Shown here one piece after another: positions 1 to 9,371 of a DNA stretch of 64,000 nucleotides. Numbering within the stretch: the first letter of the stretch is position 1; every line of letters starts with the position of its first letter. Position numbers and translations under genes: made by a program. This DNA is from Bombella favorum (lineage in GTDB: Bacteria > Pseudomonadota > Alphaproteobacteria > Acetobacterales > Acetobacteraceae), in contig NZ_NWUS01000001.1 of assembly GCF_014048475.1 (NCBI RefSeq), positions 1 to 64,000 on the forward strand, written 5' to 3'. Under the pieces are notes generated by a model. It was not told the origin of the DNA. It did no database searches and worked only from the letters and a program-made list of their open reading frames with translations.

Positions 1-38
1 CCCTCGCTCACCCTCTCTCTATATATACCACCCACTAC

Positions 39-115
<77 letters not shown>

Positions 116-822
116 AATATACACCCCACACAATCTAAAATAATCCGGTAAAATACCTGAAGCATCAGAGTATTTAGCTTAGAGTTGCTTATGGTAGCTC
201 CGAAAGTCATCCGCTTCCGTTTGCGGCGTAAATCCTTTCCCTTGAGTGGAAGGTATCAAGAAGGGATGGCTTTTTATAAAAATGAGAAAGGTCATAAGTG
301 CGTCCTTTCTCTATTATGCTTTTGTAGCTCTTGTTATGGTTGGCCCTTTCACAAAACTCTCAAGAGTGTCTTGAGGAAGGAGAGACATATCCTGTTCGGG
401 TCAGTCTCAATGTGTCTGCAACACGATACAGGCTCTTCCATAATTCTCTGATTTTATTATCATACTTCAAAGTATTTCTTAAATATAAATAGAATTATCT
501 TATAAAAACAAAGTAAAGTTACAAATTTATCTTCTATTTCAATATAGAAAAATAACAAAATATTTATTTTTTCCTGATATTCACTCTCCGGGTCGAATTT
601 ATCGTGTAGTGCCATGCAAGGGGTTCTGACGTCTTGATGGAACCATTTCTAGTTTTGAAGAAGCAGGCGGTCCTAGCCAGTCTCCAGACTGTCCTTTCCA
701 TTCTTGTGGAATGGGACGCTGTGGAGAACGGGGATGACGTTCGTCAGTCTTTTTTAAGTCAGCCGCCATATAGTGGGACGGTTGCCCAAGCGGGACGTCT
801 GACGTGGGGCGGGGCATGCAGG
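116..822. other. AT-rich gap upstream of the T4SS operon
   Basis: About 700 bases separate the tRNA from the first secretion gene. The stretch from about 430 to 580 is strongly AT-rich with runs of A and T, unlike the operon that follows, and presumably holds the operon promoter. I cannot place -35/-10 boxes with confidence. Open frames here (for example 185-451) have no convincing ribosome site or recognisable protein and are not called. Confidence 0.5.
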
Positions 823-1578
823 ATGGTTGGTTCTGTCTTCATGGCGGGTGTGCTGTCATGGAAAGTAGGGGCGGCTACGGCTCAACCGCTGGCCATCAAG
901 GATTTCGGACAGCTTGCCTTGCGCTGTGGGCCAAATGTGGCCCCTGTCACGCTTGCATCGATTGCGCAGACGGAGTCTGGTTTCGAGCCTTTTTTGTTGC
1001 ATGATAACGATACGCAGAAAGTGTTCAGGGCGGCCGACGATCGGCAGGCTGCTGAAATGGCATCAACCCTGATTGCATCTGGTCATTCGGTCGATCTTGG
1101 CCTCATGCAGATCAATTCTCATAATCTGCCACGTCTTGGTCTGCAGGTCCGTGACGTTTTTGATCCATGCGTGTCGATAGGTGCGGCCTCCATCATTCTG
1201 TCGGATGCCTATGTGGGTGGACAGACACATGAGGAGCAGCAGGCGGCCCTGCGTGTGACGATCTCCCGGTACAATACGGGGGATGCCCAGCGTGGTTTCA
1301 CAAATGGTTATGTGAGTAAGGTCGAGGCGTCTGCACGCAGGATAGTACCTGCTCTTGATGTTGGTTCAGTGCCGAGTGGTGTGAAGGTGTCTCCACCAGC
1401 TCGGCAGGTTTCGGCTGCCGCCGACCCGGACGCTCCCCCTTCGTGGGATGTGTGGGGCAGCCCCGAATACAGCTCCGCATCTGATGCGAAAAAAAATGCG
1501 GACCAGCCGCGTGCGTCTGATGCTGCGTTGTTTGTTCAGGCCACGGACAGTCCTGTGGTCTTCTCTTCTCTCCATTAA
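823..1578 (+). CDS. virB1: VirB1-like lytic transglycosylase
   Basis: This is the peptidoglycan-cleaving lytic transglycosylase that opens the wall for T4SS assembly. From ATG 823 the protein is about 251 residues, with a signal peptide ending near residue 20 (AATA-Q). The SLT domain follows, with the catalytic Glu in the motif AQTESGF (about E51) and the downstream block DLGLMQINSHN typical of the fold. The C-terminal third is Pro/Ala/Ser-rich and probably a linker. The frame stays open back to an ATG at 634, but the extra 63 residues do not look like family sequence and would bury the signal peptide, so 823 is preferred; the start is uncertain. It is the first gene of the virB operon, 10 bases before virB2. 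Confidence 0.85.
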   Translation: MVGSVFMAGVLSWKVGAATAQPLAIKDFGQLALRCGPNVAPVTLASIAQTESGFEPFLLHDNDTQKVFRAADDRQAAEMASTLIASGHSVDLGLMQINSHNLPRLGLQVRDVFDPCVSIGAASIILSDAYVGGQTHEEQQAALRVTISRYNTGDAQRGFTNGYVSKVEASARRIVPALDVGSVPSGVKVSPPARQVSAAADPDAPPSWDVWGSPEYSSASDAKKNADQPRASDAALFVQATDSPVVFSSLH

Positions 1579-1588
1579 GGAATAAGAC

Positions 1589-1915
1589 ATGTTGTCACTG
1601 TCAAAAGGCGTCGTGCTTCGTGAAAGGTTCATCCGGACAGTCAGGTCCGCATGGGTGATGGGCCTTGTCGCTCTTCCGTCTGTCGCACGTGCAGCTGGCG
1701 TTACGGGCGGTCTGTCCCCGGAAACGATGATCAACAACATCTGCTCATTCATCCTTGGGGCATTCGGGCAGAGCCTTGCCATCCTCGGCATTATTGCCAT
1801 CGGCCTCATGTGGATGTTTGGGCGTGCCTCGCTGATGGCTGTTTCGGGTGTGGTCGGGGGAATTATCATCATGTTCGGTGCTTCCTCCCTCGGGAAGATG
1901 CTCACGGGGGGCTGA
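1589..1915 (+). CDS. virB2: VirB2/TrbC-like major pilin
   Basis: A 108-residue protein with a long cleavable leader ending near ARA-A (about residue 36) and two hydrophobic helices separated by a short basic loop. This is the size and topology of VirB2/TrbC pilins, which are inserted in the inner membrane and polymerised into the T4SS pilus. Gly-rich stretches in the second helix fit pilin packing. It lies between virB1 and virB3 with only 3 bases before the next gene, so order as well as topology supports the call. Confidence 0.88.
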   Translation: MLSLSKGVVLRERFIRTVRSAWVMGLVALPSVARAAGVTGGLSPETMINNICSFILGAFGQSLAILGIIAIGLMWMFGRASLMAVSGVVGGIIIMFGASSLGKMLTGG

Positions 1916-1918
1916 GAC

Positions 1919-2242
1919 GTGGAAAAGCTGGACGAAGACACTCTGTTCCTGGCTGCTACCCGGCCAGCACTGGTGGCGGGCGTGCCGCTGCCGCTGGCTG
2001 GGCTGTTTTTGATGATTGCCGGCTTCATCATCGTTTTTCTCAAGAACCCTCTTTATGAGGTCTTGATGGTGCCGCTGTGGTTCGGAGCAAAAGTGCTCGT
2101 CTCCCGTGATTATAATGCCGTCAATGTTGCCTATATTGCGATCAGAACGTCCGGGCGTGCGATCGACAGATCGGTCTGGGGTGGGGCCTCCGTCAGCCCC
2201 AATCCCGTCAGGGTTCCGAAGCGTGGAAGAGGGATCGTCTGA
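1919..2242 (+). CDS. virB3: VirB3-like inner-membrane protein
   Basis: A 107-residue protein that begins with GTG. The N-terminal LFLAATRPALVAGVPLP and the following hydrophobic segment (about residues 25-50) match VirB3, a small inner-membrane partner of the VirB4 ATPase needed for pilus assembly. A second hydrophobic stretch follows near residues 50-62. Its stop codon TGA overlaps the ATG of virB4 by one base, so the two are translationally coupled, as expected for proteins that act together and are fused in some systems. Confidence 0.88.
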   Translation: MEKLDEDTLFLAATRPALVAGVPLPLAGLFLMIAGFIIVFLKNPLYEVLMVPLWFGAKVLVSRDYNAVNVAYIAIRTSGRAIDRSVWGGASVSPNPVRVPKRGRGIV

Positions 2243-4614
2243 TGTTCGGGAGGTCCGGGGGTGTCGAGCGGTCTGGTGAAATCTACCTGCCTTATGTGGG
2301 GCATATCGCCAAGGATGTCGTGCTGCTGCGTGACGGGTCGGTCATGGCCATGGGGCATGTGCAGGGCGTGCCCTTCGAGCTGGAAGAAATATCGGTAAGG
2401 AACGGGCGCAAACGGAACCTTAATACGGTCCTGCGCAACATTGCTGATGACAACGTCACCGTCTACACGCATCTCATCCGGCATCCGGATGTGCCGGAAC
2501 TGCCTGACACCCAGTTCCGTTCGGAGTTTTCCCGCAACCTACATCGGGCTTTCAACGAACGTGTGCTGAAGGACCGTCTTTACCGGAATGATTATTTCTT
2601 TTCGGTAATCGTTTCCCCCCGGAATGTCCTGGGCAAGATGGGCAGCAGGATGATGCGCTTCGGCAAGAAGGCACCAGCCGAGGGGAGCAGTGCAGTCGTA
2701 AGACAGCTGGAAGACATCTGGCAGGTCGTGTCGTCTGCGCTGGACAGGTATGGTGTCCGCCGTCTTGGGCTGCGCGAGGCCAACGATGTGGTGTTTACGG
2801 AAATTGGCGAGGCCCTGCGCCTCATCATCTCGGCCTTCTGGATGCCCGTCCCACTGGTCTCTGGCTCTCTTGGGGCTTCGCTCTATACGGATCGGGTCAT
2901 CTGCGGAAAGCGGGGATTTGAGATAAGGTCGCTTGACCACAGCAAGGTGGGTGGCATTTTTTCCTTCCGTGAGTATCCGGCCAAAACCCGGCCGGGAATG
3001 CTCAATACGCTTCTGAGCGTCGAGTTTCCCATAGTAATCAGCCAGTCCTTCGGGTTTCTGACACGGGCGCAGGCCGATGAAAGATTGACGCTAAAGACCA
3101 ACCAGATGGCGAGTTCCGGCGACAAGGCATCCAGCCAGATGGATCAGCTGACGGACGCCGTGGATAGGCTCATTTCCAACGAGTTTGTTTTTGGAACGCA
3201 TCATTTCTCACTCGCCGTGTATGCGGACAATCTGGCCGACCTGGGTGAAAGAAGTGCCCGGGCACGGGCTCGTCTTACCGATGCAGGGGCCGTGGTCGTG
3301 CAGGAGATCATGGCATTGGAGGCGGCTTTCTGGTCGCAGCTGCCGGGAAACTGGGAGTTCAGGACACGGGCCGGAAGCATAAACAGCAGCAATTTTGCCA
3401 GCCTTTCCACGTTTGACAACTTCCCGGCTGGTGCCAGGGCAGGGCATTGGGGAACCGCCATTGCCCGGTTTAGAACTGATGGTGCGACGCCGTATGATTA
3501 CGTCCCACATGTGAAGGATGTTGGGATGACGGCCATTTTCGGCCCGATCGGCTCCGGGAAGACCACCATTCTCATGTACATCATGGCGATGATGGAACAG
3601 GCCCTCTCCACTGTGAATGGTGCTGTCGTGTTCTTCGACAAGGATCGAGGCGGACAGCTCCTTGTGTTGGCGACGGGGGGCACATATCTCGTGCTGAAAC
3701 GGGGCGTGTCCTGCGGCCTTGCCCCGATGCGTGGCCTGAGCGGGGATGCGGACGATGTCGAGTTCCTGCGGCAGTGGATTACCGGTCTCATAGAAAGTGA
3801 TGGCAAGGGTGGCATATCGTCGGAGGATGCTAAGCGGCTCCAGCGTGGCATTGCCCGCCAGATGAGTTATCCGGTGGAGATGCGGTCTCTGGCAGGGGTG
3901 CGTCAGTTCCTCATGCATGGTCCGGCGGAGGGAGCCGGGGCACGGTTGGAACGGTGGTGCCGTGGGGGAGCCCTGGGGTGGCTGTTTGATGGCGATGAGG
4001 ACAGTGTGGATCTGTCCAGTGCCATCACGGGTTTTGACCTGACCGCTTTCCTTGATCACGAAGAGATATGCGCCCCCACGGCAGCCTATCTGCTCTACAG
4101 GATCGAGAAGGTGGTGGATGGACGCCGCTTCCTCATGAGCTGTGACGAGTTCAGGGCCTATCTTCTGGATCCGAAATTTGCGGCGGTCATCGACAAGTTT
4201 CTGCTGACGGTCCGGAAGAATAACGGAATGCTGATTCTGGCAACGCAGCAACCGGAGCATGTGCTGGAATCAAAGCTAGGTGCGTCTCTAGTAGCGCAGT
4301 GCATGACCAAGATCCTGTACCCATCTCCGACGGCAGACAGGGCGGCCTATATGACGGGGCTGAGCTGTACAGAAGGTGAGTACGCTGCCATCCGTGAGGG
4401 AATGGTGGGAGACCCCAAACGCTTTCTCATGAAGCGTGAGAATGGCAGCGTCATATGCGAGTTCGACCTGTCTGCCATGCCGGAATATATCGCCGTGCTT
4501 TCAGGGCGGGCGAACAGGGCCAATTTTGCCGAGCAGCTACGCATGAAATACGGCAACGATCCAAGCCAGTGGCTTGAGCATTTCATGACCCGTTATCACG
4601 AGGCCAGAGACTAA
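2242..4614 (+). CDS. virB4: VirB4 T4SS ATPase
   Basis: A 790-residue cytoplasmic ATPase that powers pilus assembly and substrate transfer. The Walker A motif GPIGSGKTT is at residues 434-442, and the Walker B region LMSCDEF ends with D635-E636. A RecA-like C-terminal domain follows, including the ATQQPE block expected of VirB4. The length is normal for the family. The gene is coupled to virB3 by a one-base overlap and is followed after 10 bases by virB5. Nothing suggests truncation. Confidence 0.96.
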   Translation: MFGRSGGVERSGEIYLPYVGHIAKDVVLLRDGSVMAMGHVQGVPFELEEISVRNGRKRNLNTVLRNIADDNVTVYTHLIRHPDVPELPDTQFRSEFSRNLHRAFNERVLKDRLYRNDYFFSVIVSPRNVLGKMGSRMMRFGKKAPAEGSSAVVRQLEDIWQVVSSALDRYGVRRLGLREANDVVFTEIGEALRLIISAFWMPVPLVSGSLGASLYTDRVICGKRGFEIRSLDHSKVGGIFSFREYPAKTRPGMLNTLLSVEFPIVISQSFGFLTRAQADERLTLKTNQMASSGDKASSQMDQLTDAVDRLISNEFVFGTHHFSLAVYADNLADLGERSARARARLTDAGAVVVQEIMALEAAFWSQLPGNWEFRTRAGSINSSNFASLSTFDNFPAGARAGHWGTAIARFRTDGATPYDYVPHVKDVGMTAIFGPIGSGKTTILMYIMAMMEQALSTVNGAVVFFDKDRGGQLLVLATGGTYLVLKRGVSCGLAPMRGLSGDADDVEFLRQWITGLIESDGKGGISSEDAKRLQRGIARQMSYPVEMRSLAGVRQFLMHGPAEGAGARLERWCRGGALGWLFDGDEDSVDLSSAITGFDLTAFLDHEEICAPTAAYLLYRIEKVVDGRRFLMSCDEFRAYLLDPKFAAVIDKFLLTVRKNNGMLILATQQPEHVLESKLGASLVAQCMTKILYPSPTADRAAYMTGLSCTEGEYAAIREGMVGDPKRFLMKRENGSVICEFDLSAMPEYIAVLSGRANRANFAEQLRMKYGNDPSQWLEHFMTRYHEARD

Positions 4615-4627
4615 GGAGAATAAGGTG

Positions 4628-5353
4628 ATGGGAAAGATTGTCTGTCTGGCTGCGGTCATGCTGGCCACGGTCATGGTTCTGACCGTCAATGTGCGTTCTG
4701 CCAGGGCACAGATCATGGTGATGGATCATGGCAGCATCACACAGAGTATCGCCAATACGGCTAGGGAGGTTGCTCAGCTAACCCAGCAGTATAATGAGAT
4801 GGTCGATCAGTATAACCAGATGGTCGATCAGTATAAGATGTTCAAGAATGTACCGGATGTTTTCAATGGTATGCTCAGGGATTTCAAGGAGCAAATCCTG
4901 CGGCATCCGCTTCCGGGTGTTGAGAATATTGTTGATCAGATTACTGCGGATGCCGGCAAGGTGAGTGAGTATGGTCAGCGTTTTGCACGTCTGAATCGCT
5001 ATGTGGTGCCAGATCAGAACAAGGACCCGATCAGCCAGTTTCTGAAGCAGGGAACAGCGTCTCTTGCCAATATTCGAGGTCTTGCAATGCAGAACCTGAC
5101 ATCACTCGACGAGCGGCTGGATAAGCTGACTGAGATGCAGGAGACATTGAGTGACGCCACAGATATCACACAAATTTCGGCCATAAATGGGCGGATTGCC
5201 GTCGAATCTCAGGCCGTTCAGGCGCAGCTGGCGGCGGCGCAGAACCTGCAAATACTCTCCCAGGCGCAGATAGCAAATCAGCAGATGCAGGAGAGGGCAG
5301 AGGGGCGTGCCGATGAACTCAAGGCGGCCGACTGGTGGAAGAAGGGGAACTAG
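4628..5353 (+). CDS. virB5: VirB5-like minor pilin
   Basis: A roughly 241-residue secreted protein with a signal peptide ending near SARA-Q (about residue 27-28). After it comes an amphipathic helical region with a direct repeat of the heptad MVDQYNQ, encoded by duplicated DNA near 4798-4836. VirB5 proteins cap the pilus tip and have this mostly helical build. An AGGAG ribosome site lies at the end of virB4; GTG 4625 or ATG 4628 could both serve as start, and the ATG is preferred. Position between virB4 and virB6 supports the call more than sequence, because VirB5 is poorly conserved. Confidence 0.85.
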   Translation: MGKIVCLAAVMLATVMVLTVNVRSARAQIMVMDHGSITQSIANTAREVAQLTQQYNEMVDQYNQMVDQYKMFKNVPDVFNGMLRDFKEQILRHPLPGVENIVDQITADAGKVSEYGQRFARLNRYVVPDQNKDPISQFLKQGTASLANIRGLAMQNLTSLDERLDKLTEMQETLSDATDITQISAINGRIAVESQAVQAQLAAAQNLQILSQAQIANQQMQERAEGRADELKAADWWKKGN

Positions 5354-5487
5354 CCACCAGGGAAAGGAACATGATGCCGCATATGGCGCAGGCATGTCGG
5401 TCTAGGCGAGATGTGCCTAGGTGAAGAGGGTGATGGGCCAGACGGTGAGAAGGTTCTGTCTGGGGGCGTTGGGGGAGTGAATGGTCG

Positions 5488-6408
5488 ATGAGGATATACG
5501 CAAGAGACGTTTTTGAAGCTGTCAATGATCAGATCGTGCAGGATTTCGACAACAAGATGAATGCGCTTGTCAGCAACATACTGGGAGCACTTTCTGCACC
5601 TTTTAGTGCGCTGATTGTCCTGTGGGTGATCGTGACGGGCATTCTTGTCATGCGTGGGGATATAGACGTGCGGCGTGGCATCACGCGGATCCTTCGTGTT
5701 GCCCTTGTGTCGGCCTTCATCCTAGAGGCCGGTGTGTATAACACTTATGTCGTCCAGTTCTTTCGCAATGGACTGCCAACTTGGATTGCTTCCACCATCA
5801 CGTCCGGCCAGGCCCTGAGCACGCCAGAACTGCTTGATGATATCATGGCCAGTCTCTCGGGAAATTCGGCTGCGATCAAGGCTGTTCTCTCCATCTGGCA
5901 GGTCTCCGATCATCAGAAGCTGGCCATAATTGATACCTGCAATGGTCTCATGCTCGGTGAGGTCTTTACCATCTATCTCTGCGCACAGGTGGTGATGGAT
6001 GTCGTGTTGACCATTGGACCATTCGTGATTGCTGGTTTCCTTTTCGAGGCAACGCGTGGTTTTGCGGAAAAATGGATCGGGCAGATGGTCGGTCTGATTC
6101 TCCTGTCGGCCATGGTGGACATCTCCGTGGTGGTCTTTGCGCAGGGCATCAAGCATTACCTTAACAAGATCGCTGTGGAAGAGCTCGTTGAGCAGGGACT
6201 GGGAGCCGTTGCGACCGGCGCCATGTTCAATGCGACGATTTTCGTGATGATCTGCGCGTCCATCGTCAATCTTCTTCCTGCCGTCGCCGCTATCATTGGT
6301 GGTGGGATAGAAGTCAGGTCGGCTGGGTCAGCAATGGGTAGTGTTGTTGGAGGTTCGTCTTCAGGAAGCAGGACGGCGAACAATATTGCCCGCAGGATGT
6401 TTAAGTAA
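5488..6408 (+). CDS. virB6: VirB6/TrbL-like polytopic membrane protein
   Basis: A 306-residue inner-membrane protein with at least five hydrophobic helices, the topology of VirB6, the polytopic channel component of the inner-membrane complex. The central part (about residues 150-200) carries the helix pair and loop that VirB6/TrbL proteins share. A 134-base spacer separates it from virB5, where an entry-exclusion lipoprotein often sits in related systems. That spacer holds only very short frames here, none convincing. Confidence 0.88.
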   Translation: MRIYARDVFEAVNDQIVQDFDNKMNALVSNILGALSAPFSALIVLWVIVTGILVMRGDIDVRRGITRILRVALVSAFILEAGVYNTYVVQFFRNGLPTWIASTITSGQALSTPELLDDIMASLSGNSAAIKAVLSIWQVSDHQKLAIIDTCNGLMLGEVFTIYLCAQVVMDVVLTIGPFVIAGFLFEATRGFAEKWIGQMVGLILLSAMVDISVVVFAQGIKHYLNKIAVEELVEQGLGAVATGAMFNATIFVMICASIVNLLPAVAAIIGGGIEVRSAGSAMGSVVGGSSSGSRTANNIARRMFK

Positions 6409-6449
6409 AGCAAACTGGATACTTGTAGATCGGGAAGGGAGTTATCCTG

Positions 6450-6617
6450 ATGGTGAACATCAGAACAGGGTCTGTCGTTCTCATGTTGTTGGCTCTGGCG
6501 GCCTGTAGCGGACATGATCCGGTTTCGAAATGTAAGGGGCCCGTTTTCCAGCTCAATACGGAGCATTGGAAAGCGCAGCCGGCAGATCTGACGAAACAGG
6601 AAAGGGTGAGCCGCTGA
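6450..6617 (+). CDS. virB7: VirB7-like small lipoprotein
   Basis: A 55-residue frame from ATG 6450 to TGA 6615-6617. It has a short basic N-terminus, a hydrophobic core and the lipobox LAAC with Cys at residue 19, followed by a small polar domain with a second Cys at residue 28. VirB7 is the outer-membrane lipoprotein that stabilises VirB9 in the core complex, and it is usually this small and placed just before virB8. Its stop codon overlaps the ATG of virB8 by one base, strong evidence of a real translated gene. Assignment rests on lipobox, size and position. Confidence 0.85.
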   Translation: MVNIRTGSVVLMLLALAACSGHDPVSKCKGPVFQLNTEHWKAQPADLTKQERVSR

Positions 6618-7309
6618 TGAGCAAGGACCTGTTTGTCCCGCCCGTCCCGAAAGAGAGGCTCGCCGAATATTATGAAAAGGTCGAGACGTTCCAAGAGGCA
6701 CGTGCACGGGCTGTCACCCGCATCAACAAGTTTCTTGTTGTCGGCCTGACACTCTCGATGCTCGCCAATCTTGGTCTGGTCTGGTCCGTGGTGGCTCTTT
6801 TCCCGCTGGAGAAGCTTGTTCCGATGCCGCTCTGGGTCCGCCCGGATGGAACCGTGGACAGCGAGATCTCTATGTCACGCCTGCCGAAGACCATGGATGA
6901 TGCGGTCGTCAACGCTGCCGTCTGGCAGTATGTGCGCCTTCGTGAAGGATACACTTATGCGACTGCCCAGTATGCCTATGACACCGTATCACTCATGAGC
7001 ACGGATGCAGTGCGGGATGCCTATCAGAACTGGTTCAATTTCCCCAACCCGAAAAGCCCCCAAGTCACGGTGGGGCAGAGGGGCCAGATTGATGTCGAGG
7101 AGCTGTCGATGGCGCCGATTGGCGGAAATGTCATTCAGGTGCGTTTCCGGCGGCGGGTGTCGATGGAGGGTGCCAAACCGGTGGAAACAACCTGGATCGC
7201 GACGGTGCAGATCATGAAGGTGCAGGACATTCCCCCAAAGGCCCGCCTGAGCAACCCGGGTGGTGTGATCATCTCGTCCTATCAGTCGTCAGAGGATGGC
7301 GTACAATGA
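6617..7309 (+). CDS. virB8: VirB8 inner-membrane assembly factor
   Basis: A 230-residue bitopic protein: a cytoplasmic N-terminus of about 40 residues, one membrane helix (about 37-59) and a periplasmic NTF2-like domain. Family features include the segment SAVRDAYQNWFN-like block and the ETTWIATVQ strand near the C-terminus. VirB8 nucleates the T4SS inner-membrane complex. The frame is open upstream to 6566, but ATG 6617 overlaps the virB7 stop and gives the expected length, so it is chosen. The end overlaps virB9 as ATGA. Confidence 0.93.
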   Translation: MSKDLFVPPVPKERLAEYYEKVETFQEARARAVTRINKFLVVGLTLSMLANLGLVWSVVALFPLEKLVPMPLWVRPDGTVDSEISMSRLPKTMDDAVVNAAVWQYVRLREGYTYATAQYAYDTVSLMSTDAVRDAYQNWFNFPNPKSPQVTVGQRGQIDVEELSMAPIGGNVIQVRFRRRVSMEGAKPVETTWIATVQIMKVQDIPPKARLSNPGGVIISSYQSSEDGVQ

Positions 7310-8223
7310 AGAGTCTTGCTGTTGTTGTTCTGGGTCTTGTGGCTGGCCTGTCTGTCGTCCCGGCCCATGCGGAGCAGGACCCACTGCCCAGCCGTCATGA
7401 TACCAGAATGCGGTACGTGCCGTATGTCCCGGATCAGGTGGTGCATCTCTCGACGTCGGTCGGTGCGACGCTGGTCGTCGGTTTCGGAGCGCACGAGACT
7501 GTTGACCGGGTTGCCGTTAGTGACAGCATCCATCTGAAGGCGGCTCCGGCCGGCAGCTATCTGTTCTTCAAGGCGACAAACGGGCTGAGTCTCCAGCCGG
7601 TCATTGTCCTGACACGCAATGATCAGGGCCGTGCCCGCCGTTATGTTTTTGAGGTGGCCACCGTCCCGGCCGAAACACTCGCCAATTCGACGGATGGCAT
7701 CTATTACAGCGTCCAGTTCACTTATCCGGGGGATGCCGCCGCCGCACGTCGGGCCGAGGCCGCCGCCCGTGAGAAGCGGGAGCAGGAAGAGGTCGAAGCC
7801 CGTACCCGTCAGCTTGAGATGCAGCTGGCGCATGAACGGATGGAGCGGGAAACCAAAGACCCCGACTTTGGTATAAAGAACTGGAAGTATGTGGGGCAGG
7901 GTGACCGTTCTCTGCTCCCGTTCGAGATGTGGGACAACGGCAATGTCACCGTGTTCCATTTTCCTGGCAATGTCCGGCTGCCCTCCATCTTCTTCATCGG
8001 TCCTGACGGGCATGAGGCCACGGCAAATTACAGCGTGAAGAATGATCCGGCGGGCTGGGGCACCCTGGTTATTGCGGATCATGTTGCGCCCCGGTGGCGT
8101 CTGCGTGATGGCAATACCGTCCTGTGCCTTTTCAACAAGGCATTCGACCCTGTTGGTCATAATCCTGGAACAAACACGATCAGCCCGAATGTCAGGCGGG
8201 TGCTGAAGGAGGGGGCACAATGA
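7306..8223 (+). CDS. virB9: VirB9 outer-membrane core protein
   Basis: A 305-residue periplasmic protein with a signal peptide ending at AHA-E (residue 22). It has the N-terminal VirB9 beta domain, an Ala/Glu/Arg-rich charged helical linker (about residues 144-185) and the C-terminal domain that contacts VirB7 and VirB10; the motif DPDFGIKNWKYVGQGD begins that domain. VirB9 forms the outer ring of the core complex. It overlaps virB8 by 4 bases and virB10 by 4 bases, consistent with tight translational coupling. Confidence 0.94.
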   Translation: MKSLAVVVLGLVAGLSVVPAHAEQDPLPSRHDTRMRYVPYVPDQVVHLSTSVGATLVVGFGAHETVDRVAVSDSIHLKAAPAGSYLFFKATNGLSLQPVIVLTRNDQGRARRYVFEVATVPAETLANSTDGIYYSVQFTYPGDAAAARRAEAAAREKREQEEVEARTRQLEMQLAHERMERETKDPDFGIKNWKYVGQGDRSLLPFEMWDNGNVTVFHFPGNVRLPSIFFIGPDGHEATANYSVKNDPAGWGTLVIADHVAPRWRLRDGNTVLCLFNKAFDPVGHNPGTNTISPNVRRVLKEGAQ

Positions 8224-9371
8224 GCGACAGGCAAGACAATCATGACAGCCCTGAATCCATCAATCAGGGTGGCTCCATGGTTTCCGACGAGACCCGTCGG
8301 GAACTAACGTCGTTGCAGAAGGTGGGCATCGCCGCCTTGGTGGCGGTGGTTATGCTGGGTTTCGTCTGGCTGCGAGCTGGCGATGGACCGAAGAAGACTG
8401 AGCAGGTGGCCGTTCAGCGTGCCACGGTGTCGCCCGGGTACCACCTGCGTAGTGCCCCACCAGCACCGCCGCCGCCGCCACCCATGCCCATGCCCGTTCA
8501 GCCCCAGTTGCAGCGGATGCCTCTGGTAACTCCCCGCTCGACCCGTCATGAAATGAACCCAGCTGAAAGTCCGATTTTTGCGGCATCAGGCGAAGCGGGA
8601 GGGGCCGCTTCTGCGCCTGCTGCTGCTCCGCCGGCCGTGGGTGGACAGCAGGGGCCGGTTTCAGGTGGACAATTCCCGAAACCGGCGGGTGAAACCGAGG
8701 GTAGCCCCTTGGCCGCCAATCTGAAGCCGACCCTTCTTGCGGGCTCGCAGGCGCACATGCTTCCGCATCCGGATTTTCTCATCACGAAGGGGACGATCAT
8801 TCCCTGCATTCTGCAGACCCGCTTGAATACTCAGCTGGCAGGCTATGCGAAATGCGTGGTTCCGATGGATATTCGTAGCACGACGGGCAATGTCGTATTG
8901 CTTGATAAGGGAACTCTTGTGACGGGCGAGATGCAGCATGGCCTGCTGCAGGGTGAGGATCGGGTTTTCATCGTATGGGATCGTGCCGAAACACCTGAAC
9001 ATAGCGTCATCGAGCTTGATTCACCGGCTACGGATGAGCTCGGGCAGAGTGGTATCGGCGTGACGGTGAACAATCACTGGTGGAAGCGTTTTGGCAGTGC
9101 CATTCTCCTCAGCGTGATTCAGGGTGCGCTGGATGTCGGTGTGGAGGCGGCGTCACGCATTGGTGCCTCCGGCAATAACGGCGGCTCTTATTTCAATTCG
9201 TTCCAGTCGAACGGGCAGACGGTTGCGAATTCCGCACTTCAGGCCGGTCTCAATATCCAGCCCACGGGTGAGAAGTCTCAGGGCAAGACCGTGGCGATCT
9301 TTGTGGCGCGTGACCTGGATTTCTCGGGAATTTACGAGCTGCGGACAACGGTAGGTGGCTATGGTCAGTGA
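8220..9371 (+). CDS. virB10: VirB10 core-complex energy sensor
   Basis: A 383-residue protein that spans the envelope. A cytoplasmic tail of about 35 residues is followed by one membrane helix (about 38-55), then a Pro-rich stretch with a run of seven prolines near residues 82-88, and a C-terminal beta-barrel-type VirB10/TrbI domain from about residue 175. Motifs such as GTIIPCILQT and FIVWDRAETPE are characteristic. VirB10 links the inner-membrane ATPases to the outer-membrane pore. It overlaps virB11 by about ten bases. Confidence 0.95.
   Translation: MSDRQDNHDSPESINQGGSMVSDETRRELTSLQKVGIAALVAVVMLGFVWLRAGDGPKKTEQVAVQRATVSPGYHLRSAPPAPPPPPPMPMPVQPQLQRMPLVTPRSTRHEMNPAESPIFAASGEAGGAASAPAAAPPAVGGQQGPVSGGQFPKPAGETEGSPLAANLKPTLLAGSQAHMLPHPDFLITKGTIIPCILQTRLNTQLAGYAKCVVPMDIRSTTGNVVLLDKGTLVTGEMQHGLLQGEDRVFIVWDRAETPEHSVIELDSPATDELGQSGIGVTVNNHWWKRFGSAILLSVIQGALDVGVEAASRIGASGNNGGSYFNSFQSNGQTVANSALQAGLNIQPTGEKSQGKTVAIFVARDLDFSGIYELRTTVGGYGQ

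Noticed and set aside
185..451. 88-codon frame after the tRNA-fMet gene
   Set aside because: No ribosome site, no family features and unusual composition; treated as chance.
634..822. N-terminal extension of VirB1
   Set aside because: It would bury the signal peptide and does not resemble lytic transglycosylase sequence; kept only as an alternative start.
5354..5487. Possible entry-exclusion lipoprotein between virB5 and virB6
   Set aside because: Only frames of about 17 codons without a lipobox are present.
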